Source of the DNA: Anaerolineae bacterium
Lineage (GTDB): Bacteria; Chloroflexota; Anaerolineae; Anaerolineales; Villigracilaceae
Assembly (NCBI GenBank): GCA_017303735.1
Contig: JAFLCF010000003.1
Span: 1 to 64,000, forward strand
Length of the DNA stretch: 64,000 nucleotides
Direction of reading: 5' to 3'
In this document: piece after piece, positions 8,576-16,951 of the stretch
Numbering within the stretch: position 1 is the stretch's first letter
Layout of the letters: the number at the start of each line of letters is the position of its first letter
Program-made: the position numbers and the translations under genes
Notes under the pieces: generated by a model
The model's input: only the letters and a program-made list of their open reading frames with translations
Databases searched by the model: none
What the model was told of the DNA's origin: nothing

Positions 8576-9361
8576 TCACATCGGCTTGCGCGCGCGGAAC
8601 GTGATGCCCTGCGTGCCGAAGTCCAATGCGTCTGAGGGATCGGGTGTGTCCACGTAACTGTTGTACTTGTGGACGATCTTGCCGTCTTCAAAACCAGCCG
8701 CGCTCACGGCGCGGAGCAACTCTGCATCCAGCAGAGCGCCGGCAATTCAGCCCGTCCACAGCGAGATGTCGTCCAAAGCGCTATTGGGTACCTCCCTTTC
8801 CACAAGGATGTCGCCCACCTGCAAACGTCCGCCCGGCTTGAGGATGCGGAACCACTCGCGCAGGGTCTCAGTCTTGTCGAGAGTCAGGTTGAGGACGCCG
8901 TTGCTGATGACCACGTCCGCAAAGTTATCGGGGATGGGAAGCGACTCGGCGAGTCCTTCGCGGAACTCGACATGGAATGCGCCCATCGCCTCAGCCCCCG
9001 CCCGCGCCTTTTTCAACATCTCATCGGTCATGTCCACGCCGACGACTTTTCCCGACGGTCCGACCAGACGCGAAGCGATGAGGGAGTCGAATCCCGCGCC
9101 CGAGCCTACGTCCACGACGGTTTCGCCAGCGTTCACCTCACCAACAGAAAACGGATTCCCCGTCCCTGCGAAAGAGGCGATGTTCGCTTCGGGCAGGTCG
9201 GCATAGAGGGCTTCGTCATAGCCGAGCAGGTTGGCGAGTTTTCGTCCCGTGTGGAAGTGATAGCCCCTGTTCGGGTCGAGCGCGACGTTGGTGTATTCTT
9301 TTTTGATCTCCACCCTCAGTTCTTCGAGTGAAATTTTGGGAAGGTTTTGATGGTGTGTCAT
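8576..9361 (-). CDS. ArsM-like methyltransferase, candidate selenoprotein (in-frame TGA = Sec205)
   Basis: The frame from 9361 encodes a class I methyltransferase (VVDVGSGAGFDS near 82-93; GVDMTDEML; ILKPGGRLQVGDI near 173-185) and meets TGA at 8747-8749. Directly after it the same frame continues with IAGALLDAELLRAVSAAGF and ends at 8576-8578, giving 261 residues, the usual size. The TGA falls in SLWTG-x-IAGAL, where arsenite methyltransferase-like proteins have an invariant reactive Cys. A SECIS-like hairpin follows at 8720-8736. The first 204 residues contain no Cys, so residue 205 would be the only redox or metal-binding chalcogen in that stretch. Known for ArsM: Cys residues bind As(III). 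Inferred: selenocysteine insertion. Substrate not proven. Confidence 0.75.
8720..8736 (-). promoter_or_regulatory. Candidate bacterial SECIS element (methyltransferase)
   Basis: In the mRNA, 16 bases separate the TGA from the loop of a perfect six-base-pair hairpin: CTCTGC, loop TGGAT, GCAGAG. Bacterial SECIS elements need a stem-loop with G among the first two loop bases, 16-37 bases after the UGA. This one meets both rules, at the lower distance limit. Confidence 0.6.
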
Positions 9362-9406
9362 GTGTCTCTCCTTTGGCTTGGATAGAAACAGATGGATAAT
9401 TTCGCC

Positions 9407-9913
9407 CTACGTGTTTGCAGCAAATTCCATTTTCAACGGAATCGCGCGCGACATGGAGTCGCCGACGGGCGAGGAGCGCTCACACCGCTCACGCAAGTAC
9501 GCGATCTGTTCGGGCGTCGCGTCGGGGACGGAGATTCTCACCGTGTAGGAAATGTTGTCGTAGCCCGAACCAGGCGCCCCGTCCAGACCGAGGTACGAGT
9601 GGACGTTGAAATGTCCCGTCGCCTCCACCGAAAGCGATTCGACTTTGAGTCCGAGGAAGGAGGCGTGCATGGCGATCAAGTCCACGTCGCAGGCGGCGAG
9701 GGTGGCGAGGAACATCTGCATAGGGTTGAATTCGCCGTCGGCGCCGAGGTGGACGGTCATACCTTTGAATTCGACGCGCGAGCGCGAGCCGCCCTCCCAA
9801 TGCGCGACAAGCGCGGGATTGCGGTCGGCTTTTTCGGGATGTTGTGCGCAGATGTTTTTGAACTCTAGCAGTTCGCCAACTTCCACGCCGTTGATGGGGG
9901 TAGATTCACTCAT
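9407..9913 (-). CDS. OsmC family protein
   Basis: From the ATG at 9913 (AAAGGAG ribosome site) the product is 168 residues. It has the OsmC fold: GGSRSRVEFKGMTVHLG strand pair, then NPMQMFLATLAACDVD with the first conserved Cys, and a late ERCERSSPVGDSMSRAI segment. OsmC/Ohr proteins are thiol peroxidases for organic hydroperoxides. In the usual pattern the second Cys precedes Pro-Val; here Ser occupies that place and a Cys lies four residues earlier, so peroxidase activity is uncertain. It lies 45 bases upstream of the ArsM-like gene, same strand. Confidence 0.8.
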   Translation of the reverse strand: MSESTPINGVEVGELLEFKNICAQHPEKADRNPALVAHWEGGSRSRVEFKGMTVHLGADGEFNPMQMFLATLAACDVDLIAMHASFLGLKVESLSVEATGHFNVHSYLGLDGAPGSGYDNISYTVRISVPDATPEQIAYLRERCERSSPVGDSMSRAIPLKMEFAANT

Positions 9914-9974
9914 TTTTTCTCCTTTGGGTAAACAAAAGACGACGGAGTTTTTTCGGGATGCCTCCTTTCTGTTT

Positions 9975-10274
9975 TTATGACACGACACCGAACAACGCCG
10001 TCCAACTTGCTTCACTGCCTGCCAATAGATTCAACTCATTTCGTGCGGGTGGGCTGCATGGACTTGCCTGCATTTGTTTTGCAACGGACTCCGCCGCGGG
10101 CGAAAAGTATGCAACCCATACGCAATGCAGGTTCCCCTCTTCGTGCCGCGTGAAGACCGCCATCTCCGCGGGTCTGCCCGCCGACTCGAACAGCGGTTGG
10201 AAGAAGCGTTTGATCTCTTCAGACGGGATGTCCGCCCACATCCCGTCACCGAGGGGTTTGGAATACCATGGCAT
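9975..10274 (-). CDS. Small hypothetical protein
   Basis: A 99-residue soluble protein starting MPWYSKPLGDGMWADIP, with a plausible AGAGGC ribosome site. It contains a short strand-rich core (MAVFTRHEEG, HCVWVAYFSPAA) and no known motif. It lies 61 bases upstream of osmC and probably belongs to the same transcript. Confidence 0.5.
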   Translation of the reverse strand: MPWYSKPLGDGMWADIPSEEIKRFFQPLFESAGRPAEMAVFTRHEEGNLHCVWVAYFSPAAESVAKQMQASPCSPPARNELNLLAGSEASWTALFGVVS

Positions 10275-10479
10275 AGCGTTGCCTCTTCTCTTTTCAGTTA
10301 CGGTTTCACTTCAGACAATGTAGCTTGGACTTCAATTATTGTCGAATTTTCTTCGCTTACCACATCCGCCCATCGGATGTTTGAATCAGTGTAGACACGG
10401 TCGCTTCGGGCTTGGATGAGAAATGGTTGGAGGATGCGCAATTATTTATTCATCTCATCATTTTTTTTGCAATGGACAA

Positions 10480-10977
10480 TTACACAATGTTCAAGAGCGC
10501 CAATGCAAACATGATCATCCAAAAGATGAAGATGCAGATATATAACAACCAAAACATGACCGAATGTGAAAACACAAATCTGCTTTCCTGATCTGATGGC
10601 GCGTTCGATAACTTCTTCAAGAATCGAGGCACGATTTGGGATTGCATCAGAACAGAAAACACTCCCTGGTCTGCGCCCAACTCCATTGCCTTTTCAAGCA
10701 TGTATCCCGCCTTTAAGAGTTTCATCAGCAGTTGTAGCGTGCGGAGTTCCAACATTCCGCAAATGAATGTCAGGATTAAGCCGAGGGTTGCGATCAATAT
10801 CCTGGAGAGATCGGGGGAGCCTGTCTGAAAAAACGCGCTGGCGAGAAACCCGTCGGCGGCGACCGAAAGTCCGGCAACCGTGAAGCGGACTTGCACTAAG
10901 TTGTTGTGATACTCCACAATCCCGTTATAGCCCGTGCTCAGATTCTCAAACGGTATTTCAGGGTTTCTTTTTTTCAT
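10480..10977 (-). CDS. Hypothetical membrane protein
   Basis: A 165-residue protein with a hydrophilic start, hydrophobic segments near 30-50, 58-78 and a strong C-terminal pair near 137-163. Between them is an amphipathic region (LLKAGYMLEKAMELGAD). No family recognised. It has its own ribosome site and lies between non-coding stretches of about 200 and 36 bases. Confidence 0.55.
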   Translation of the reverse strand: MKKRNPEIPFENLSTGYNGIVEYHNNLVQVRFTVAGLSVAADGFLASAFFQTGSPDLSRILIATLGLILTFICGMLELRTLQLLMKLLKAGYMLEKAMELGADQGVFSVLMQSQIVPRFLKKLSNAPSDQESRFVFSHSVMFWLLYICIFIFWMIMFALALLNIV

Positions 10978-11013
10978 AGGTGTTCTCTTCGGCTTTCATT
11001 TGCTATATGGCAA

Positions 11014-11325
11014 TTACTCGACTCTATGCCAGGGAACAGCAAATGATTTAGGGCGCGGAGGCATTTTGTCTTCCACCAATGTGAAGGTCAATGTGTTCCC
11101 ATCGAGATTCCACCGGTACTTGCCTGCCCCGTATTCGGGCGCGGCATACGATCCTTCAACATCCTCCACTTCAAGGACGTCGCCCGTCACCTGATATTTG
11201 CTGACAACAATGATCTCCCCTTCAAGGGACAAGGTAATTTTTCCTCCCTCGTAGATGTCAACAACAGGTGAATACTCGCCCACCGTATAGGTGAACTTGC
11301 CTGTGGGAAAAACTTGATCGGTCAT
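11014..11325 (-). CDS. Small beta-rich hypothetical protein
   Basis: The ATG at 11325 has an AAAAGGAGA ribosome site and gives 103 residues, although the frame is open to 11427. The sequence MTDQVFPTGKFTYTV followed by alternating strands (GGKITLSLEGEIIVV, GNTLTFTLVED) suggests a small calycin-like beta barrel, an inference from pattern only. It lies 14 bases after the SCO6745-type gene and is likely cotranscribed. Confidence 0.6.
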   Translation of the reverse strand: MTDQVFPTGKFTYTVGEYSPVVDIYEGGKITLSLEGEIIVVSKYQVTGDVLEVEDVEGSYAAPEYGAGKYRWNLDGNTLTFTLVEDKMPPRPKSFAVPWHRVE

Positions 11326-11339
11326 TGCATATCTCCTTT

Positions 11340-12242
11340 TTATCCTTTGGCATTTTTCAACCCATCCCGCAATTGACCTGCAAGATTCGCCAACTCTTCC
11401 AACTCCGACTCGTTCAAACACGACCACGGCGCGAAGAAATATTTGTCGGTCAAGGCTTCGGCTTCTTCACGAACACGCTTGCCTTCGGCGGTGGGATGAT
11501 ACGATTCTCCAACCTGTTGAACCCATCCGCGCTCGACAAGTTCCTGAAAGGCTTGGGCGTACTCGTCGCGTGTGAAGCCGCGATCCGAATATTCTTCATA
11601 GAATGTATCGAGCGCGTTGTACTTTCCGCCCCAGACTTCGGAGAGCGCCTCCCAGCGATTCCCTTCGATGTTGTGGATTTGCCAAGCCGCGACGTGCGCG
11701 TCGGTGCGATAGAAATCCAGTTCTTTGTAGTAGTGAATGAACAGGCGCATTGGAGGCGCGTCATTCGGAAAAGTCCTTTTGTAGTTTTTATAAACCGCAT
11801 GGCAAAAATGCGACGGGGGTTCAGGCGCGGCAGTCGTGGCTTCACACAATCGAATCAGATAATCCACGAGTCGTTTGAGTTCGTCCTGTGGCATGGGCTG
11901 AAGACTCGCCGCCACATCTGTCAACCCTTGCATTCCTCTCAGGGTGGCTTCCTCTCCCACCTTCGTTGCGCGATACGCTCCCTCCTCCAAAGTCAAATAT
12001 CCATCCTGCGCGGCAACGGACAAAGATTCGTGAAAAGCCTTTTCCGAGTCGTAGGGAAAGATACGTTGATACTTGTCGAACGTGATCGGCTCATCGGGAA
12101 ACATCGGGACAAACGGACCCCAGCCAGAAAATCTCGGCGGGATGGTTTTCTCTTCGAGCATCTTGTGATAGACAGAATATAGGGATTTGTTGAACAAGTT
12201 ATAAGATTCTTTGCAATCAGCCCAGATGGATTTCAAGTTCAT
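11340..12242 (-). CDS. SCO6745-type winged-helix protein, copy 1
   Basis: A 300-residue protein from the ATG at 12242. It resembles the SCO6745 family of actinobacteria and Chloroflexota: two winged-helix-like segments (FDKYQRIFPYDSEKAFHESLSVAAQDGYL, and FTRDEYAQAFQELVERGWV) around an alpha-helical centre, ending FAPWSCLNESELEEL. A paralogue with the same C-terminal signature lies at 13132-14025, with a methyltransferase between, so a gene pair duplicated around it. Function unknown; DNA binding is possible but unproven. Confidence 0.75.
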   Translation of the reverse strand: MNLKSIWADCKESYNLFNKSLYSVYHKMLEEKTIPPRFSGWGPFVPMFPDEPITFDKYQRIFPYDSEKAFHESLSVAAQDGYLTLEEGAYRATKVGEEATLRGMQGLTDVAASLQPMPQDELKRLVDYLIRLCEATTAAPEPPSHFCHAVYKNYKRTFPNDAPPMRLFIHYYKELDFYRTDAHVAAWQIHNIEGNRWEALSEVWGGKYNALDTFYEEYSDRGFTRDEYAQAFQELVERGWVQQVGESYHPTAEGKRVREEAEALTDKYFFAPWSCLNESELEELANLAGQLRDGLKNAKG

Positions 12243-12244
12243 GA

Positions 12245-13123
12245 TTATTCTCCTTTGGTTGCCAAAGCGAAAAGAACTGGAAATAATTGGTGAATACCAT
12301 CCGTTTGTTTGATGGATCGGGTTTTTGTGAAAACATCCGCCTTGAAGTTTTGCAATCCGCCCGCACCTGTGGATTGTTCTATTTTCTCCAAAGTAGCCCG
12401 CGCTCCGTGCGACCATAACGATGACCAGTGCTCTTCCTCGGTGGCGTAAACGAAATCAGTCGCTTCGAAGACGACCTGAATATCTGCAAAGCCTGCTTCT
12501 TTCAAAATTGTCTCAAGTCCCTCTGGCGTATCGAAAACTGGCTGGGGCACTGTGTCCGAATCAGCGCCCTGGCTTGCATTGGGTTCGGGAGGAAGATATT
12601 TTTTGGCGAGTTCGTCAAACCAGCCCCAATGTTCGTCCCACGATTTCTCCCAGGTCGTCACGCCGATGCGCCCGTTGGATTTCAGAACGCGCCGAACCTC
12701 AGACATGGCGCGTTCCAATTGCGGAAAGAAAAAAATGCCGAACGCGCACAGCACAAAATCGAACGACTCGTCGGGGAATTGCAAATGTTCCGCGTCCATC
12801 TGGCGCACTTCGATATTCGACGATAAACCCAGGCGCGCAAGTTCTTTGGCGGTTTCCTGCACCATTCCCTCGGACAGGTCAATCCCCACGACGCGCCCCT
12901 GTGTTCCAACAGATTCCGCCGCGGGAATCAGAGCCGCGCCTCTTCCAGTCGCCACATCGAGAACATGAGCGCCATTGGGAATGCAGGCAAGTTCAACCAG
13001 CCTGCGCCCAAAATGAGAAAAGAATCGCGGACCCACATTGTCGAATGTAGCCGCGACTCGAGAAAAGAGACCTGATACCTGCTGTTTTCTTTGTGACGTT
13101 TCGGAAGGTTCATCGTTACTCAT
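12245..13123 (-). CDS. UbiE/COQ5-like class I methyltransferase
   Basis: A 292-residue methyltransferase with motif I VLDVATGRGAALIPA near 53-67, post-I acidic VVGIDLSEGM, motif II DFVLCAFGIFFFP and motif III LKSNGRIGVTTW. It resembles the UbiE group but no quinone pathway genes are nearby. It ends two bases before the downstream SCO6745-type start and begins eight bases after the upstream paralogue, so the three form a tight operon. Confidence 0.85.
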   Translation of the reverse strand: MSNDEPSETSQRKQQVSGLFSRVAATFDNVGPRFFSHFGRRLVELACIPNGAHVLDVATGRGAALIPAAESVGTQGRVVGIDLSEGMVQETAKELARLGLSSNIEVRQMDAEHLQFPDESFDFVLCAFGIFFFPQLERAMSEVRRVLKSNGRIGVTTWEKSWDEHWGWFDELAKKYLPPEPNASQGADSDTVPQPVFDTPEGLETILKEAGFADIQVVFEATDFVYATEEEHWSSLWSHGARATLEKIEQSTGAGGLQNFKADVFTKTRSIKQTDGIHQLFPVLFALATKGE

Positions 13124-13131
13124 GGACGCTC

Positions 13132-14025
13132 CTATTTCTTCAACCCATCCCGCAATTGACCTGCGAGACTCGCCAACTCATCCAACTCTGATTCATTCAA
13201 ACACGACCACGGCGCGAAGAAGAGACGTTCCGTCTCCGCTTCGACCTCTGCCCGAACCTGCCTGCCCGCCGATGTGATTTGAATCTTCCCCGAATCCTCG
13301 TCCACCCACCCGTGCGCGGCGAGTTCCTTCACATCCCCCGCGTGGACTTCGCGCGTCACGCCTCGCCTGCTGAGCTTGCTGTGCAGGTCGTCGAAGGGTA
13401 TTGCATCGCTTTGTGATAGAAAGTCGAGCACTTCCCACGCGTGACCTGCGACTCCGTGCGTGCCCCACGTTGCAACGTACATATCATCGCGATAGGCGGA
13501 TAATTCGCCGAAGAGAATAATGAATCTTTCCAACGGATGCAGGATTGGAAGGAGTCCATAATTCTCGCGCTTGTGGGACATGAAGTAGTGCGACGGGGGT
13601 TCGGGCGCAGACAGCGCGGCTTTGCCAATCTGCGCGAGATAATCAAACGCCTTGTCCATTTGCGCTTCGGGCATTGGCTTCAAAGATGCCAGAGAATCGC
13701 CCGCCGCGCGCCACACTTTATGAGCCGCTTTCATTCCAAACTCGGTGGGGGTGTATCCGTTCTTCCCGTCGGAAATCAAATAGCCATGCTGAACCGCAGA
13801 GGCTAAGCGTTCCTCATTCAGGCGAGCCAGCCCATACGGGAAAATCCGCATGAAATTCGCGGTGGTGATGGGTTCCGAGCCGAAGACCCAGATGGCAAAG
13901 AGCCAGGTTGACCAATCAGGCTTGAGTTCCATTTCGGTGGCGGCTTTATCCATTGCCGCGAAACCATAACCACCGAGTATGTCGTATACAACTTCGAGCG
14001 CAGACCAGATGGAATTGAGGTTCAT
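13132..14025 (-). CDS. SCO6745-type winged-helix protein, copy 2
   Basis: A 297-residue paralogue of the product at 11340-12242: same opening (MNLNSIWSALEVVYD), same ITTANFMRIFPYG element, same SAPEPPSHYF loop and nearly identical end (FFAPWSCLNESELDELA). It lies in the same operon, 15 bases from the arylamine acetyltransferase. The strong C-terminal conservation against a diverged middle suggests a shared structural role and different ligands. Confidence 0.75.
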   Translation of the reverse strand: MNLNSIWSALEVVYDILGGYGFAAMDKAATEMELKPDWSTWLFAIWVFGSEPITTANFMRIFPYGLARLNEERLASAVQHGYLISDGKNGYTPTEFGMKAAHKVWRAAGDSLASLKPMPEAQMDKAFDYLAQIGKAALSAPEPPSHYFMSHKRENYGLLPILHPLERFIILFGELSAYRDDMYVATWGTHGVAGHAWEVLDFLSQSDAIPFDDLHSKLSRRGVTREVHAGDVKELAAHGWVDEDSGKIQITSAGRQVRAEVEAETERLFFAPWSCLNESELDELASLAGQLRDGLKK

Positions 14026-14040
14026 GGGATGTCTCCTTTC

Positions 14041-14802
14041 TTACCTGTTCTCAATGCTGATTCCAAAATTCTCGATCAACGCGCGGACGAAAGCCTGCTC
14101 ATCCTCAATCGGCGTTTCCTCACGCTGACCGTTACGCGTGACGATCAACTCGTGACCTGTCAGGCTAACCCTGCCATCCTCCATCGCGCGGGAGCAAATG
14201 CGTCCCTGCACAAAATAGGATTCGGGCGCGGTCTGGTAATACCGATTCGCTTCTTCGAAGTCACTCAACGCCAATAGGGTCAGATTCACATTGAAGGAAT
14301 ATTCGTTGTACCATTCCTCTGTTTCGATGAGTCTTTGCAACAACCAGCGATCCTCCGAGCGCACAAAGCGATACGTTGAATCCACGCCGAACTGTTTTTC
14401 TTCTTCCACCAACCGCAGGGGCAGGCGGGACGAATCGCCAAAACCCACATCCACGATCCAGCGTTCACCGAGTTGAATCAGCAGGGTGAGGTGGTCAATC
14501 TCTGCGGGGATGCCGTCATGAATCACATTGGATGAAAACATGGTGACATTGAATCCCATTTGACTAAGCAGACTCGCCAAGAGTCCGTTCAACTCGTAAC
14601 AATATCCGCCGCGCCTGTTGACAACGATCTTCTCGAACAACGCCGCTTCATCCAAAACGATATGTCTGTTGAGATGAATATCAAGATTCTCAAACGGGAC
14701 AGCGAGCAGGTGGGCGCGATGAATCCCGCGCAGGGTCTCGGCGGTCGGTTGTGTCGAGCCGTGATAGTTGATTCGGTTGAGGTAGGCAGAAATGTCGATC
14801 AT
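14041..14802 (-). CDS. Arylamine N-acetyltransferase
   Basis: A 253-residue NAT enzyme (acetyl-CoA to arylamines or hydrazines). The triad is visible: Cys in RRGGYCYELN near 68, His in DHLTLL near 104 and Asp in VDVGFGD near 118. N-terminal MIDISAYLNRI and VPFENLDIHL are family hallmarks. The ATG overlaps the stop of the upstream ICMT-like gene by four bases (ATGA), so they are translationally coupled. Physiological substrate unknown. Confidence 0.9.
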   Translation of the reverse strand: MIDISAYLNRINYHGSTQPTAETLRGIHRAHLLAVPFENLDIHLNRHIVLDEAALFEKIVVNRRGGYCYELNGLLASLLSQMGFNVTMFSSNVIHDGIPAEIDHLTLLIQLGERWIVDVGFGDSSRLPLRLVEEEKQFGVDSTYRFVRSEDRWLLQRLIETEEWYNEYSFNVNLTLLALSDFEEANRYYQTAPESYFVQGRICSRAMEDGRVSLTGHELIVTRNGQREETPIEDEQAFVRALIENFGISIENR

Positions 14803-15392
14803 TTTGAAAATCTCGGTATGAGGAATGGGGTCGTCTTCTTATATTCCAGATACGACTCACCGAAGCGCAATTCGAGTTCAAGTTCTTCGAAGTATTTGAG
14901 GAAAAAGGCATGGGCGGGGATCAAGCTCAACGAAGCGGCAAGCAGGACAAACGTCGAAGAAGAGGCGAAGGCGAGGGAACAGAGATAGAAGCCAAGCGAC
15001 ATCGGGTTGCGAGTCCGCTTGTAAATGTCGTCATCCACGATGCGCTTGGTCAGGATGAAGGCGTTGGTGCCGCTTCCGAGGGAACGCAGCAGTTTATTGG
15101 TGATCGCCAGAAAGTACAGACCTGGAATCGTAAGGAGGATGCCGAGCGCGAGGAAGAACGGCTTGAACGGAAGCGAGGGGAGACTGAGAAGCGCGTCAAA
15201 GCGCGCCAGACCTGGGTAGAAGATGCCGACGATGGGCGGCGCAACCAGACCCGCGAAAAAGAGGAAGTGCATGACGCGACTGGATTTTTCGGCGTCGGCT
15301 TTGGTGCGGTGACTGCGCAGCCACGCGCCGAGGACGAGGGCAGCGATGAAGAATGCAACGATGCCGATGAGAGTATAGTAGATGGTATACAT
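14799..15392 (-). CDS. ICMT/PEMT-like membrane methyltransferase
   Basis: A 197-residue integral membrane protein with about five hydrophobic segments. The C-terminal half carries the isoprenylcysteine methyltransferase-type SAM-binding signature: IYKRTRNPMSLGFYL, then EELELELRFGESYLEYKKTTPFLIPR. Bacterial members act on unknown small or lipid substrates. It is two bases downstream of the membrane protein at 15395 and overlaps the NAT gene. Confidence 0.85.
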   Translation of the reverse strand: MYTIYYTLIGIVAFFIAALVLGAWLRSHRTKADAEKSSRVMHFLFFAGLVAPPIVGIFYPGLARFDALLSLPSLPFKPFFLALGILLTIPGLYFLAITNKLLRSLGSGTNAFILTKRIVDDDIYKRTRNPMSLGFYLCSLAFASSSTFVLLAASLSLIPAHAFFLKYFEELELELRFGESYLEYKKTTPFLIPRFSK

Positions 15393-15394
15393 GG

Positions 15395-15886
15395 TTAAAA
15401 TGGCTTGGCGGTCATCAGCCAGGTGATGATGGCGAATCCGCCGTAGCCGATGACGGTGAGCAAAACGGGATTGGTCTTCGCCAGAATCGCAAAGACTTCT
15501 TCATCGCTTTTGGCGGGTTCGGGCGGGAACCACTTCCCTTTGACGTTGTAGCGAGTCCCTGCCGCTTTGCGCGCTTCACCGTAGATGCCCGCGCCGAAGA
15601 TTGCCATCAGGACGACGATGACGACGCCGAGGAAGAGAGACGTCCACACCCAACCGCGCCCCCACCAGCCGCCGAGAAACGCAGCGATGATTCCGAACAG
15701 CAGGAAGGCATACATTGAGTCGGTCGCTGCGGGATACGAAGCCGCCGAGAGGTCGAGCAGGGCGCGGATGCGGTTGATGTCGCGTTCCTTTTTGAGGGCG
15801 AACGAAATCGCCGCCGAGACTCCGTGCGCCAGCAGGTATCCAAAAACAAAAATGATGTGCAGGTAAACAGCAAGGTGGTAAAGCAT
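15395..15886 (-). CDS. Hypothetical membrane protein (DUF2269-like layout)
   Basis: From the ATG at 15886 (AAAGGAG ribosome site) the product is 163 residues with four helices (about 5-25, 55-74, 79-101, 142-160). The opening HLAVYLHIIFVFGYLLAHG has His residues in a helix as in DUF2269-type or cytochrome-like proteins, but the assignment is weak. It heads the run ICMT-like, NAT, SCO6745, methyltransferase on the minus strand. Confidence 0.65.
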   Translation of the reverse strand: MLYHLAVYLHIIFVFGYLLAHGVSAAISFALKKERDINRIRALLDLSAASYPAATDSMYAFLLFGIIAAFLGGWWGRGWVWTSLFLGVVIVVLMAIFGAGIYGEARKAAGTRYNVKGKWFPPEPAKSDEEVFAILAKTNPVLLTVIGYGGFAIITWLMTAKPF

Positions 15887-16212
15887 GTGAATTCTCCTTT
15901 GGTGAAAGAGTGTTTGAGTCATCTGCGTATGAATCCCCCATTCACCCTTCGAGAAGCATCGGTACACAAACCCCTCCAGCGAGACAAATGCAAAACAATC
16001 CCATCATCGGGACTCTCCTCTCTGCCTCATATCAAACGAGATATTATTAACCCAAATCTTTACATACTTTTTAACATTATAGGAAAGTCTATAGATTGCA
16101 AATCACTCCCAGTCATTCCATAAGAATGAAAAGGGAGTGATTTGCAATCTTCCAACGGGAAAACGGATTAGTTTATCGCCCCATTAAATTCCAGTTCGTT
16201 ATATCGCAAGGA
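15887..16212. other. Intergenic region with a long hairpin
   Basis: This stretch holds the upstream region of the 15886 gene, with a TATAAT on the minus strand at 16076-16081 but no good -35, and the inverted repeat at 16093-16150 described separately. I see no gene. Confidence 0.5.
16093..16150. terminator. Eighteen-base inverted repeat, probable terminator or repeat element
   Basis: AGATTGCAAATCACTCCC and its exact complement form an 18-bp stem; the 22-base loop can form an inner CATTC/GAATG stem. The GAATGAAAA-GGGAGTGATT part resembles the hairpins at 29757-29788 and 53907-53938, so this is one dispersed family. Confidence 0.6.
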
Positions 16213-16671
16213 TTATGGTACATCCAACCCAATTAGAGGTGTCCGTCGCTTTGCCCATTGCCCGCCAAGCGAGGCAAGTTCGTCTTCGCTCAAAAATTGA
16301 AGTGCCATGCGAAAGAGGACTTGTTCCTCCTTTTGGAAGTGATTATGAACGACTGGAAATAGTTGCCTCGCAGACCCTCGCGCAGAGTCGAGGTCGGCGG
16401 CGGATTCGATTTTGCCAAGCAGATCAATGATATGGTCATGATCGAAGCGCATGACCGCCAAAGGTCCAGCCTGGGTTCCAAGGTGTGGTTCGAGAGCGGT
16501 GAAGAGCAACTCGTCTTCGAGACTCGCATGGGCTTCGAGCGCAAAGGCGAAGGCGGCAAAACGATGTTGGAGCGCAGAAAGAGAGTCCAATGCGGGAAGC
16601 GCCTGCTCAATGTGACCGAGAAACAGATAGAAGACGGCGTGTTCGCCAAAAAGAGCGTCAGTGATGAGCAT
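16213..16671 (-). CDS. Hemerythrin-domain protein 1
   Basis: A 152-residue HHE/hemerythrin-like four-helix protein. Candidate iron ligands are His10 (GEHAVF), His48 and Glu52-53 (EAHASLEDELLF), His77-79 (DHDH) and His109-Glu114 (HNHFQKEEQVLF). Such domains bind di-iron and sense or carry O2, NO or reactive species; in denitrifiers they often accompany NO metabolism. It lies below a cupin, a DUF2249 and a second hemerythrin on the same strand. Confidence 0.85.
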   Translation of the reverse strand: MLITDALFGEHAVFYLFLGHIEQALPALDSLSALQHRFAAFAFALEAHASLEDELLFTALEPHLGTQAGPLAVMRFDHDHIIDLLGKIESAADLDSARGSARQLFPVVHNHFQKEEQVLFRMALQFLSEDELASLGGQWAKRRTPLIGLDVP

Positions 16672-16861
16672 AAATAGTGTTAATCCTTTTGTAATTTACC
16701 TGCCTGATATGTCTCATAAAACAAGGATACTAAATGATAAGGCGCGGTTAAATCCCTCCCCATCCTGCCTGGGGAATGAAAAGAGAAGGATTTATTCCCA
16801 ACTTCAACGTCTTTTTGAATTAGTTCTTTCCAAAACCCATTTGCCATCGCGCACACGCAAC

Positions 16862-16925
16862 TTAAGCCTTTGCCCGCCCCATCCAAAATTCAAACCTGTT
16901 GCCTTCAGTGTCGCGAATAGATCCT
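16862..16925 (-). pseudogene. C-terminal remnant of a VOC/glyoxalase gene
   Basis: On the minus strand the last about 19 codons read SIRDTEGNRFEFWMGRAKA and stop at 16862-16864. This matches the end of the intact VOC protein at 19265-19627 (VRDPEGNRLEFWAGRAKA). Nothing upstream matches, so only the tail of a duplicate survives, between the hemerythrin and cupin genes. Confidence 0.7.
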
Positions 16926-16951
16926 GTGATTCATTTAGCACAGACAGAAAT

